From NCBI RefSeq assembly GCF_963662255.1, contig NC_085046.1, positions 23,393,620 to 23,457,619 of the forward strand: 64,000 nt of DNA, written 5' to 3'. Both the position numbers and the translations under genes were made by a program. Positions 52,754-64,000 of this stretch are shown here, in pieces. The notes below the pieces were generated by a model, which worked only from the letters and a program-made list of their open reading frames with translations, was not told the origin of the DNA and ran no database searches. The stretch comes from Cinclus cinclus. Its lineage: Eukaryota; Chordata; Aves; Passeriformes; Cinclidae. Each line of letters opens with the position of its first letter. The first letter of the stretch is position 1.

Positions 52754-55084
52754 CATCCTTTATATGCTTAGAGAACAAAAGGTATAAAGAAGGAACTAGA
52801 TCCTTGGTGTAAAATTTTCTGTGTTCTGGAAAGAGCTACGTGGGCAACTTCATACTTTCTCAAGCACAGCAAATGTTCTTGGCTAGTACTGTGCAAATTA
52901 ACACTCAAACATTTAATTCTCATTTATTTTGTCAGAATGAGGGGAAACAGTTAAGGTCTCCAGTGTCTTTGACATCTACAGATTTAGAAATTATTGTCAA
53001 GACAAGTGTAACCCCCTTTGTAAGTGTGCACAGAACAGAAGCAAGGTAATATTTGTCAGCGTAAGACTCAAATTGCAGCTTTCTGTACTCTGTGGAGAAG
53101 TGTTAATAGATTTTTCATTAAAAAAATCGAGAACAGTATCTCCTTCATTATCTGAGCTACAATGAAAATTGAAAGGAATTTGCAGTCTTGCGATGGAGCA
53201 TGCAAACCATGCATAGCCTTCATAATGCAACAGCCTTAAAGTTTTCACAATTCTCTCTACAGGTGGAAAGTAATAGGCTACTTCAGGGTAGGATATTGGG
53301 GCACAGTGCTAGCTGGAGGTTTTGACTGAGAAAGGAATTATATTGGGAAAGGTGGTAATTTTTGTATGTTTACAAGGACATTTGTTCAGAAATAAGGGAC
53401 CGGGTACAATCATGAATTTTGACAATAAACCTAAAACTAAGACAAAAGAATATTAAAATTATCATTAAATAATAATATTTTAATTAACTAGACATTTGTT
53501 ACAAGTAACATTTCTATATTTTATGCAACATAAGGAGTTGCAAAACCTGTTTTCTATCCCTCCTTGAAATAATATTCCAGTATACTCTTTAGAAGTGGTG
53601 AATATTCTGGTCTTATTTGATTTAGTCTCACACGATAAAAAACCCCTATTTTTGTTTGATAAGACTAAGAAAGGCACAGGGAATGACTCTGAAAAGAGAT
53701 TTGGGGGCTAATCCTAGAGGAAAGGATCCAGTTTTCATTGTGCATACAGAGGTTCTGGTACAAGTTGCAGAGCAAGGCACAGGCATCAGCAAGACTCTTG
53801 TCTTTCTGGACACAATATGAACAAAGTCAGCACATATCTTTCTGCATGCCTCTGTTCCAATTCAACTGTTTTCCTAGAGGATAGTAACCACTGCTTCCTC
53901 TGAAATGACTACTGCTGGTAAAAGGTGCAGACAAGCCACCAGAGTAGTGGAAACAGATCTGAGCCAGTGCAGCAAAATATGAATTACTAGTGCTGATACA
54001 AATTGTTTTGTCTCCTTGTGTGGACTATATGAGAATGACTCAATTCCTAATGTGCAGTCCTTCCTACTTCTGGAAAGAGAAATAATGGCCCAGGTCACCT
54101 ACATCACTTTATACATGGAGGAAAACAGGACACACCTTGTAAGGGGCCTCGAGGACAAGAGGATAATCCAGTACTTTTATGGACCAACCCAAAATATCTT
54201 CTCTTCCTCATCTAGAAAATTGCCTCCTGATCTGGTTTCTTGCTGCATCATGTGATGGAGAAGTCAGGAGCCAGCACTGGGGCTGAGCAGCTGTGTATGG
54301 TATTAATACATGCCTGTATGGAAGCAGCTTACCAGTGCTTCTTCCCATAACAAGCAGTCCCAGAAAAGAGCTGTATAAAGAGAGCAAAAGTGTGCTGCCC
54401 ATGCCATGAAAGTGAATGCAAACAGAGAGGCAACTCTGGGCTGATCACCATGTGGATTGGTGCCACTGCAACTGGGATGGTGTGCCTCTCACACCCATAG
54501 GACCCAGACCGAGACAGAGAAGACTTCCTTCTGGCAGCAGATCAAAGAGACCTGAAGAGAGTTACTAAAAACATTATGGTTTTCTTAGGCTCTTTCTTAC
54601 GAACATTGTTTTCTAATTCATCTGTCAGGATCTCAATTTATTTATAAATGTAATTATTCAGTAGTCAATCAGAGAACTGTATTTTCTGTACGTCCAGGCT
54701 AAAGTGAATCACCACCACAGAAATCTTGCTTCAGTGGGTTTATGAAATACACTAATGTGCTTTATTCAGTTTTGTGTCAGTATATCTGTCCAACCAAATT
54801 ATACTCTTCAGAAACTACACAGTTCAATGCCAAAGCCTTTCTAAACAAATCAATGCCATAACCTTTAACAAAGAGTCAGTCCTTCAGTTCCACATGAAAT
54901 CCTTGCCTTGGAGACACAGAACATGAACAATTTAAAATTCAACAGGACAGATCCTCATCCTTTACTATAAGTAAGCGTAACTGCAGACATCCACTTTATA
55001 AACTCAAGAGAAAAACAGCCAGGATAAGGTACACAATTTACGGTCTCTTAATTAAACCCTAATTTCACTAAGAATATACATGTT

Positions 55085-55235
55085 CAGGTTGACCCATCCC
55101 TGGAAGTGTTCAAGGCTGGGTTAGATGGGGCTCTGAGCAACCTGGTTTAGTCATATCCCTGACTAAAGGGACGGTGGAACTGGGTGATCTTTAAGGTCCA
55201 TTCCAAACAAAACTATTTTACAATTCTATGATTAA
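55085..55235 (+). mobile_element. CR1 LINE 3' end fragment
   Basis: CCATCCCTGGAAGTGTTCAA, then GATGGGGCTCTGAGCAACCT, GGGTGATCTTTAAGGTCC and a terminal ATTCTATGATT follow the CR1 consensus order. It has several substitutions and small deletions, and the tail is of the ATTCTATG kind, not the GTGATTCTG kind seen at 6.5 and 14.4 kb, so it belongs to a different subfamily. Confidence 0.88.
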
Positions 55236-57234
55236 TGAACTTACAATGAGTAGTCATCAGAAATCTTCCTTGGGGTTTAAATACAAACTCTGAAACAAAA
55301 CTGTACATGGAGCTGCTATTTCCCAGACCAGTTTCTGCATTCCCCTGGAAATGTTAAGCATTTGTAACCCACTCATTATACACTGGAGGATTTTTCTGGC
55401 CAAGAAAGGAAGTGGCTTAACCAATTTTTTCTCAGAATAAAAACATAAATCATGCTAGTTAAACATCTTGTATTATAGCTATGGTGTGTATCCTATTCCA
55501 AATAATTTTGATGTCAAGTGCCCAGGAATTTACCTACTCATAAAATAATGGTGATTTTATTTTACCCATTCCTTACTGCTATATTGCACAGTAGACAGGG
55601 ATACAATTGGCACTGGAATTCCTAACAGGAGGTCAGTACACTGGTTTCATAGCAAGCAAAACCTTGGCAAATAGAATACCCGAGAAATTAGTAGCAGCAG
55701 TTCAATGCAAATTAGTTGGCTCTCACAACAGGCTCCATTATCTCAGTGGCAGGAAAATCTACGTGGCACCGCTTGATTTTGGCAGACGTATGAGGCTCTA
55801 ATATGACTATGATTCTTATATCCCATGCTGTTTAAAATGTTTGGTTTTTTTTCATTTGCTTTAATTTTTAATGCTACCTCTGAAAATCTAGAGCTCTACT
55901 TTTGTCGTGCTGGTGGTGTTGGTACATCATTGCTCAGACACAGGCAGAAAATGCACATTTAAATATTTTCCTTTTAAAAGAGGTGAGTGTGGAACTTGGA
56001 GACCCAGCTAGAGATTTTCAGCAGCAATGTCCTGACCAAGATGAGGGAAAAAACCCACTCATGTTCAGGGCTGCAAAAAATTCCTTCTCAAGAGCAAGAA
56101 AATTAGACTGGCAGGTATGGTTTGTCTGAGTCACTACTGCATCCCGAAGGTTCTCCCTCTGTGAGACCACTGATTTTGTCCTTGCCCAGAAATGTGTGCA
56201 GATGTAACCTAATTCTTAATGAAGATGATTAATCAGCATAATAAACCTGACCCTCAGGCTGAATTGTGTCACTGTGACTCATATTAAAGAGGCTTTTACT
56301 TGCCAAGAAGACACATTGTCTTCAATGCCACCATTTAAGAGATAAAGGTCAGCTCAGCATGAAAACAAGTAGCATCACGGCAGCATTCCTTTTCTTTCGG
56401 TGCTTCAGAAATTCAGACTAATCAGATATTAGAAGGAGCACAATTCCCTTCAATAAAAGCCCTTCTTAGAACTAGCCTGATATCACTAGTGATTCAAATT
56501 GCAGTAGTAAGCAAATAAAGAAAGCTGCTGCTTTATCTGAAGTGCAGGTGGCAAGGCATACATTTCTCCCTGAGGAAAAGCAAAGTATTGTAAAAAAAAG
56601 GAAAGTATTCTTTTGTTTTGCTATCTGTTATGTTCTCGTATGTTGATACTTACTAGCAATTTAAGATTTAGAACACAAAAAACTATGCTGAGATTATTAT
56701 GCTAATAAGTTTGTGCCCAATCTTTTTAGAATATGATGAGAACATGTACTTTCCTCCTCAGCATCTTCACTCTGCAAAGGATGCCTGATAGCAGAGATGG
56801 GCCAAGGAATATTGAATGTCCCTCTCTGAATGACACTGGACAAGTCTGGTCTTTTCATAACATTATAGCTTTCAGGTGGTATCTGGGCTGTACACTCATC
56901 CTCAATTTCATACTCAACAAGTCCAACAGGTACTTGTAGTACATGATTCATTCACATTCCCTTTTAAATCTTTATTTTAGGGTGATAAAAGTTAATACAT
57001 TTGAATGCCTGGTTTTTACATAATCAATGCATTTCTCCATTGGTTCCATGAACATTATATCATGCTTTATGTGAAACTGCAAGACATCTTCTACTGAGGA
57101 ACAAAAGAAACAAGCACTGCAAGTATTGCCCTTCCTTGATACTTTAGGGTACTTTAGTACATTCCACACCAATATTTGCAAATCAAAAATTATGATGACA
57201 TCACACTAGAGCTTGTCCAAGACTCAGTCCAAAA

Positions 57235-57240
57235 GAATAG
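57235..57240. repeat. Target-site duplication, left copy
   Basis: GAATAG immediately before the LTR, identical to the copy at 57861-57866. Confidence 0.9.
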
Positions 57241-57615
57241 TGTGGGAATCGAGCTGGCTGACATCCAAAGCCAGACCAGTGTTTTTGGCGTGTTGCCCCT
57301 TGGCCCCAGACCTTGGAGGGCATTTGTTTAAGTTTATAACAGTTCCTAAGAAAGTTGTCAAAGGTTTTAAAACTGTTCATGGTAAAGCTTTATAACCGTC
57401 ATTTCCTATTGGTTCCTCTGTTCCCAGTTATGTCATCCCTTTTCTCCTCCCAGTTCTGGAAAGTTCTTGTATCCTTGTTCCCCCATTGGTTTATGTTCAC
57501 CGCATTGTTCCACCCATCCTACCTTGTTGGCTCCTGCCCTGTATTACTCTTCCCTTGCTCCACTTTTCCCTTTACCCATTGGATTCTCACCCTGGACCCA
57601 CCTCTCATCATCCCT

Positions 57616-57623
57616 TATAAATA
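57616..57623 (+). promoter_or_regulatory. TATA box of the solo LTR
   Basis: TATAAATA within the LTR, downstream of CCAAT-type boxes and upstream of the ATTAAA signal; an apparently intact promoter core. Confidence 0.75.
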
Positions 57624-57716
57624 CCGTGGATTTTTCCCTCAGCCTTGTCTTCTACCCTTAGCTCTTATAGTGTGTGCACGTGTTTTGGGCCTCGTCCCGC
57701 ATTTTCTTTTATGGTT

Positions 57717-57722
57717 ATTAAA
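57717..57722 (+). terminator. LTR polyadenylation signal
   Basis: ATTAAA about 95 bases after the TATA box, the expected position of the R-region poly(A) signal in an LTR. Confidence 0.65.
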
Positions 57723-57860
57723 GTATTTAGTTGCAGAGTTGTGGTGTGGACCCGTTCTTCATTTTGCCACCTTAGCCCTGATATCAGGGGACCTTTAGAG
57801 GTTGGTCGGGGAGACTGCCCTCGAGTCTCGTGCCATAAGTATTAAAAAAAAGCCCCAACA

Positions 57861-57866
57861 GAATAG
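57861..57866. repeat. Target-site duplication, right copy
   Basis: GAATAG immediately after the LTR end, a perfect match to the left copy. Confidence 0.9.
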
Positions 57867-60800
57867 CCCAAAAACTGGTGTCACCTGCACGGTTAGAAAT
57901 ACAGTCATGTGAGGTTATATATAATTTCCCTATTAATGCAACAGAGACAAATTCAGCAGGTCACTCCAGTGGTGTTTACTTCCTACTACCTGCCGTCCTT
58001 AATTGCTGTCTCCTGGGACTGTGATACTGTTAGATGAATCAGAAAGAGAAAATCCTTATCATGGGCAACTGGGGAAGGCAAGGCATCTGATTACTTAATT
58101 TTTCTTTCTCTTAATTTGAATCATTATTGTTCTTTTGAATTTAAATGTTGTTGCTACATTGAATGTGAGCTCCAGAGCCAGCAACCTGCCTACAGCTCAT
58201 TGTTCTCCACTGCACAGCAATGCAGCCTGAGAACCTTTCAGGATGGACTGAAGAATCATCTGTCATAGAAATAGTAAGGTCTCTTGAATGGAGAATGATT
58301 GGGAATATCTAGGCATAGAAGCACTTCCAGGAGAGGTGCAGCAGTCACCAAGGTTCCAAGTCATTTATGTGAATTTTCTCAGGGTACTCAACACCAAGGA
58401 AACAAAGGACAGACAGAAGGGATGTACTAAAACAAAGGCAGCCCACAAGCAGTCTGAAGCAAAGACTCGGTGCATTTGGAGATGGCAGTGAGAAGACAGT
58501 GACACAGTAGGAGCCACAAGAGACCCATATAATTGTACGAAAAGCAGTGTACACATAGTGCTGAGGATTTCCAAGCTAAGAATCAGAAAGGAGAAGGATC
58601 AATAACTTCCATCCCTTATCCTTCAAGCAACATCAGGAAAGCCTGGACAGACAAACTGGGCACAATGTGGTGTCTGTGTGCTGAAGACATGACTCAGGTA
58701 TGCATATCTGGTGTCTTTGTGAATATGTGCTACACCAGTGTGAATGAGTGGAACAGATTTTGTTTGAAAAGAGAATCACATTACCCTCATTTGGGGGCTC
58801 ATATTTGGCCTTTCTATGCTACAGTCCTACAGTCATGAGAATCAAACTCTCTAAATTAGTTCAATAATACTTTATAACTCACAGAAACAGTGAGAGCTGC
58901 AGCAATGAGGACTGGCAAAGACCTGTGTTTAGTACATGTTCAGTAAGAGACTTATGCTCATTCTACCCTGACTTAAATTAGAACCTTAAAATCTCCTATG
59001 CTTAGCAAAGATGTGCAGTCTTTCTACCCTTTTCTTTTTTTTTTGCAAATAGTCTGTTCTGAACCTGATTAAGTTATCCATATAAGAACAGCATTGAAAT
59101 GTATACTTTGCTGCATGCTTTTATTTCAATAATTGGCACAGTCCCTCAAAATTATGAATCAGAAAAAACAGTTTGATACAAAAACCCCAAGCAACATTAG
59201 AAATAACAGAATGGGTTATTGCCAGTTACGTCTGATTCAGACTAGAAATACATTCACATCCTTATGTATACACAGTTTTTCAGAAAACAAAAAATAAATT
59301 GTAGCAGTTTAATATTAAATCCCTCAAATGATCTCCCTGTAGATCACATGTGAAAAAAAATTTCACTGTGCCTTCAGACTGTTTTCAAAGGGTTTAGCAA
59401 AAAATTTCTTATTTACAGTAAAAATTCCAGTTTGTTTTTTTTAAGACTCTACAGCACAGAAGCTGCTTTTCTAGCAAAGGTGTCCAAAATCCTTGTGAAG
59501 AATTTTGAGCTGAGATATTATTCATTCCTTTTACCTGGCCTACTATCTTCTTAGTGGAAACAAATTCTATTACAAGTACATTTTTAGGAGTGTTGCAGGA
59601 AGGAAGGTCTAATAAACAAGCAGCAGCCCAAATTTCTCAGTATTCATTAGCAAGGTCTATTATGCCAGTATTTTACAGCTAATTCACATAAATATAAAAA
59701 AATGCATGACTTGTCAATGTACTTCTTTATTATTTAATGGTGAGAGACTCATTACATAGCAGTTATATGTTGTATGTTTCGTGACAGTTTATCCCTCTTT
59801 TCAGAGATATGTCTGTTTTCAGCAACAATGCATTAGCAACACCCTGGGATGTGCAACATGGAAAAGGGGCACCATGGTATTGATGGCATTACGTTTCTCA
59901 AGAAGGTCAAGATGTGCAAAAGGGTGAAAATGGCTGATCAAAGTCAATTTCAAAGACATCTCTGCCTTCCTCTGGGATAAATACAGGAACAATTTACAGC
60001 TCTCCATTTGTGAGGAAATTTTGGAGCCATTTGCCTGAGGTCTCTCCAGTCATTCCTAGGGTGGAAATGGGAGCTGAAGGAGTTTCAGTGGGGGCCCCAT
60101 GGCACCAGCCTTCTCATGGCACACAGAAGCTGCTACACTCACATGAGACTAAGGTGCATATCATAAGCCATAAAATTTAGTGTTACTTTTCTAGGCATGG
60201 TTCACATTTTAGTTTTGGACAAAGCAGCAAAACATTCTACATCAATTTTTCAGGTGTGGAATGTGAGGTCCAACAACAGAGCGACTTGATATACTAAACC
60301 AGCATCAAGTGCAAGAGAGAACTGCTTTCAAGACTGACTCCAGGACTGGTGTTTTGTTCCTATACACTTCCTTCTTGTGACAGTCTTTATTGGGAAAGGC
60401 TTACAGCTTGGAAAGGTTTGCTAGCAATTTTTGAGGAAACAGTTTATTACAGACAGCTCCATTATGGAAGTATGGGCTTTGGATATGATTCAGTTTCTAG
60501 AATATGGCACTTGAATACTAGAAAGATGCTGTCTGAATTTTCAAGGACAGAAAAGCAAAGTTTGACAAACAATTTAAAAATATATATTAGAAAAACATGC
60601 TTTCTTATGAACCTTTCTTGCTGTTGTTCCCTTCTTAAACTGCCTTGTAAGAATGGAAGCTTTGAAAAGCATAACAGTAATGTTGAACTTCAACAGATCC
60701 TGAAAACACCTGAAAAAATAAATTGCCATTACCTTCTGTTAATTTCCAACTCCATCTCAGTCAACTGAGATCACAGTTGATGTAACATAAAAAAAATAAG

Positions 60801-63800
60801 CAAGCTATTTCTGATTATATTTCATGAAATTTAGAAAGCTAAACATTAAAGAAAAAAAATCTAAGACATAAATTGCCTTTTAATACCGCTATTTTTACTT
60901 GAGACTCAAGTGGCCCCTCTCTGTGTTTCACAATAAACTGTGACCAATGAACTCATTCTTTAGTCAGCCTGAACATGTAGGCAGCCTTGCCTGAATGTTC
61001 TGTTTTAATGAAAATAGTGGTTTCTAGCTCTCTTTGCTGCAGATGAAGAGGATATAAGACAGCAAAACATATCACGGTGTCTGGGCAAATAGTTGTACAT
61101 AAAAATATTGGCAGCCTTCAAATTTACTTTCATCTCATGGTTGACAGGTGCAAGTGCATGGCATTGATTATAGCACATTCTTTCAATTACACTTGTGAGA
61201 TCTATCTGTGAATATGTGAATGGTTTGCGAACAGCTCTTTTCACTCTGTCAGATCAGATCAAGAGCAGAAGTAAAGACTGTGCTGCTAACTTGTGGTAAA
61301 AATCTATGTACTGTATGGTAACATTTATGTACTGCTTGACATGTATCTGTATTGATTTGCAGCATGCTGCTCATCTCTATAATTACATACCTCTAAAATT
61401 TGAGTCACAGATAGGATTCTGTGATATACAGATATGCATTGTGTTAAAAACTGCTACAAAATGCAGGGCAAACCTCAAATTCTTGTTTTATGTGTTTATA
61501 ACTGATGCTTGCCCTCACTGGCAAATGAGTATGACCAGAGTACTGTGTTGCTCTAACATCATTACAATTTCAAGGACATCATTTTTACACAGGTATTACT
61601 CATAATCCACGTGGAAGGGTTGCCTGTTATGTGAAGAATGTGTATGGATGAATGTGCAAGGCTTCACAGAACAAGATTTTGCAAGGCAGACCTGGTGTGA
61701 GCCCCTGTTAGCAGGGAGCAGACACGACAGTGACTCAAGCCATCAACAGTCTTAGTTCCTCTCTTGCCACAGAATTAGGCTCCAATACTTGATATTTGCC
61801 CTCAAGATATGGAAATCACCTTAGTATTCTTCAGTGAAATCTGGTTCTGCATTCCCAGTTTTCCCCACAGATGCATGGGGAGCCATGCATGACACAGAAC
61901 AACATGATGTCTTTCAGGAGTTCAAGTGAAAATCTCTCAAGATACGTCTTGAGAAGGAATACCCAAAAGTAGGCTCACAATAAATGTCTTGCTCATTTTA
62001 ATTGTTGTCATCTGGAGAATATTTGTGTGGCATCTACATATATCCTTTACTTAATTTCAAAGAATTATTTAATCCCTTCAATCAGTCCTTCTTCACTGAG
62101 TTTGGGATGGTGGAGGTTATGACAAGCAATGTGAGACAATCATTTGATCATAGATATATGAAAGTCTTTTCAAATATCCAGAGAGAAGGCAGCTTTATCA
62201 GAACTTCCACCCAGCTACTTTGAGCCTTGTCTTGCAGTCAGTGGTGTGTAGTATACATAGATATTAGCAGTATGCACCCACCTCTATCTCTAGGGAGCAG
62301 TGCTTTTCTTTTATCCTGTTAGGATTTAATTAGGTGAAACATTAGACTAAAACTCTCTAGCACATAAACTCACCAGTATATTTTCATCTGTAACTGGCCT
62401 TATCTCAGGAGAATTACAGGAACCCAATAAGATACACATCAATTCGTTTCTTGTTTGCTAATAAGAATGTGTGAAGCTGAGCTACCATACCAAGAATCAG
62501 TAAGTCAGTTCTCACCCTCTTTCATTTTTCTTAGTCTTTAGTTTTCTTTTGAAGTTCAACCTTTACCTTTCAGAAATTTCATTTATGTCAAGAAGTTGCA
62601 AAGAGTGAAAGGCAAACACAACTAACTGACAGCTGTACTCCAGAGAACTGCAATATCCATTCTGGAATCAGTCACTACATTTCAAGATTCAGTCAAGTTT
62701 TCTCCCAGGAGCCCCTGGTTCAGTCTAGCTTTGGGTATATTTGTTTTGATGTAAACAAAAGAACATATGTTATGCTACTCAACAGCAGCACTTCCTAACT
62801 GAACAGACAGTAACAGAAAACCCTTGTACTCATTCATTTGCATGTGGGACTGAGCTGTGGTGGGCAACACCATCTCTATTTCTGAGTTCTTGAAATCATA
62901 GACTAACCTGTGCCCGAACTGGAGCCTGGAAGGTAAAACTTCTTAGTCATATCAGTTCTTCAGGAATATGCTGGGCTTCTCTTTTGAGCAGAACAAATTC
63001 TATAATGAGGTCCTAGTCTGGCTTTTGCATTTTGATTACTTGCAAATAGTTGTTCATGTGCCACTTTGTACTCTGATGAAGAAGACTGTGTGACAAAGTC
63101 CAATCTTTATTCAATGAAGTAGAACACAGAAGTAGTTCCACAAAATTCATAAAGGATGAATAAAATTTAACCAAGAGTGTTTTTAGGCCTCAAAGCTGCA
63201 AGCATTTTTCAATCTACTTCATATTATGAACATGAACAGTTGTGGAGATTGCAAAAGTTAGTTGGAGTGGTGTTTTCAGTTGTGGGTTTCACCTTTCTCA
63301 TGACTGTTTCTGAGCTGTGGTTAGTACTGCTTTGTAGTTGAAATCTTTGTCACCATGACATTGGTCATTATTAATTACTACTGGTGAACGTAATCAAATT
63401 AAATTTAAATTTTATTTTAAAGAATCTTGTTTCCATTTCTTTTTTCCCCAATATTTCAATCCTTAACATATAACATGCAAAAATTTTTGTTGGTCCAAAT
63501 GCCTGCAGTTCCTCACTAATCTATGTTATCTGAGAACTTCAAACCGTAAATAAATTCAAATTACATCTTTTATAAGAACAGATACACATCGTGGATTGCT
63601 GCAGCACTGTACTGATTACTGACTTCCTAGTTTTAATATAACTATATGTAGATTTATAATTATAATGAAATACTATAAAAGTTTACCTGATATCTTTGCT
63701 AATTAAATATGGCATTCATAATACAGTACTTTGATTAAATCATTTATAATAATGGATCCTCTCCAAATGGTTGGAAGCACTAAAGAAAATTAATTTAAAA

Positions 63801-64000
63801 ATTAGTAAATTGATCTTCATTGAATAATACCACTCAAATATGCAGCTAATCTCCTGCTGGTTTTTCAGAGCCAATTTTAATAATTATATCCATAAGCAAA
63901 ATCTAAAAAGGGAAAGCATGAGAAATAAGAGGGCCCAAAGAAGTACAAGATTTTTCACATGGATATTCAGAGTGCTCCTAAGAATGCATAAGTAGTATTT
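57867..64000. other. Non-coding AT-rich DNA, nothing recognised
   Basis: About 6 kb with small open frames only. The longest, 60349-60768 (139 codons), has no recognisable domain or signal and is most likely chance. No repeat family, RNA gene or promoter was identified. It is either upstream intergenic DNA or a distal CALCR 5' UTR intron. Confidence 0.6.

Larger units (their letters stand above)
57241..57860 (+). mobile_element. Solo LTR of an endogenous retrovirus
   Basis: A 620-bp element starting TGTGGGAA and ending CCCCAACA (imperfect inverted ends of the TG...CA type), flanked on both sides by GAATAG. In order it has several CCATTGG/CTATTGG (CCAAT-type) boxes in U3, a TATAAATA box at 57616-57623 and an ATTAAA polyadenylation signal at 57717-57722, about 95-100 bases after the TATA box, as expected for R. 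A U5-like tail follows to the end. There is no internal retroviral sequence or second LTR, so it is a solo LTR left by recombination. A six-base duplication fits class II (ERVK-like) elements. The internal frames, up to 147 codons, do not resemble any retroviral protein. It lies opposite in direction to CALCR, about 23 kb upstream of its start codon. Confidence 0.9.

Noticed and set aside
57355..57798. 147-codon open frame as a gene
   Set aside because: It lies wholly within the solo LTR and resembles no known protein; it crosses the LTR's TATA box and poly(A) signal.
60349..60768. 139-codon frame on the + strand as a gene
   Set aside because: No recognisable domain, no promoter or splice context, and a length that can occur by chance in 64 kb of AT-rich DNA.

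Overview
The window looks like a bird nuclear chromosome. It is AT-rich, intron-dominated DNA with sparse CR1 LINE 3' ends, one solo endogenous-retrovirus LTR and several microsatellites. The only protein-coding gene I can support is the 5' part of the calcitonin receptor gene, CALCR, on the minus strand. It reads from high to low coordinates. Five coding exons were found: 34325-34412 (short 5' UTR plus start and signal peptide), 24640-24793, 21312-21422, 13263-13375 and 9032-9123. All have AG/GT splice borders and compatible phases. Spliced together they give 172 codons plus two bases: signal peptide, the six-cysteine hormone-binding ectodomain, and transmembrane helix 1. The exons for TM2-TM7 and the C-tail must lie to the left of base 1. 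The CALCR promoter and any further 5' non-coding exons should lie to the right of 34412, possibly beyond the window.

The intron between the signal-peptide exon and the second coding exon (24794-34324) carries the microRNA gene mir-489 on the same strand (28500-28583). This is the known mammalian host-gene arrangement, and it independently supports the CALCR call. Host and microRNA are probably made from one primary transcript.

By region: 1-9031 is intron 5 (incomplete), with one CR1 3' end and a paired AP-1 site. 9124-13262 is intron 4, with an old CR1 copy and a G-quadruplex motif. 13376-21311 is intron 3, with a well-defined CR1 3' end. 21423-24639 is intron 2, with a compound TA/CA/TATC microsatellite. 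24794-34324 is intron 1, with mir-489, a CATC microsatellite, a C-rich tract and a 20-bp tandem duplication. 34413-64000 is the CALCR 5' flank or 5' UTR intron. It holds no convincing protein-coding exon, a roughly 335-bp GAAA tract, two CR1 fragments and the 620-bp solo LTR at 57241-57860 with a perfect 6-bp target-site duplication.

The remaining open frames look like chance frames in AT-rich DNA. I found no CRISPR array, operon, tRNA, rRNA or novel multigene system. The most interesting unexplained detail is a perfect cAMP-response palindrome plus a CACGTG E-box inside or at the edge of the mir-489 hairpin, in a gene whose product signals through cAMP.
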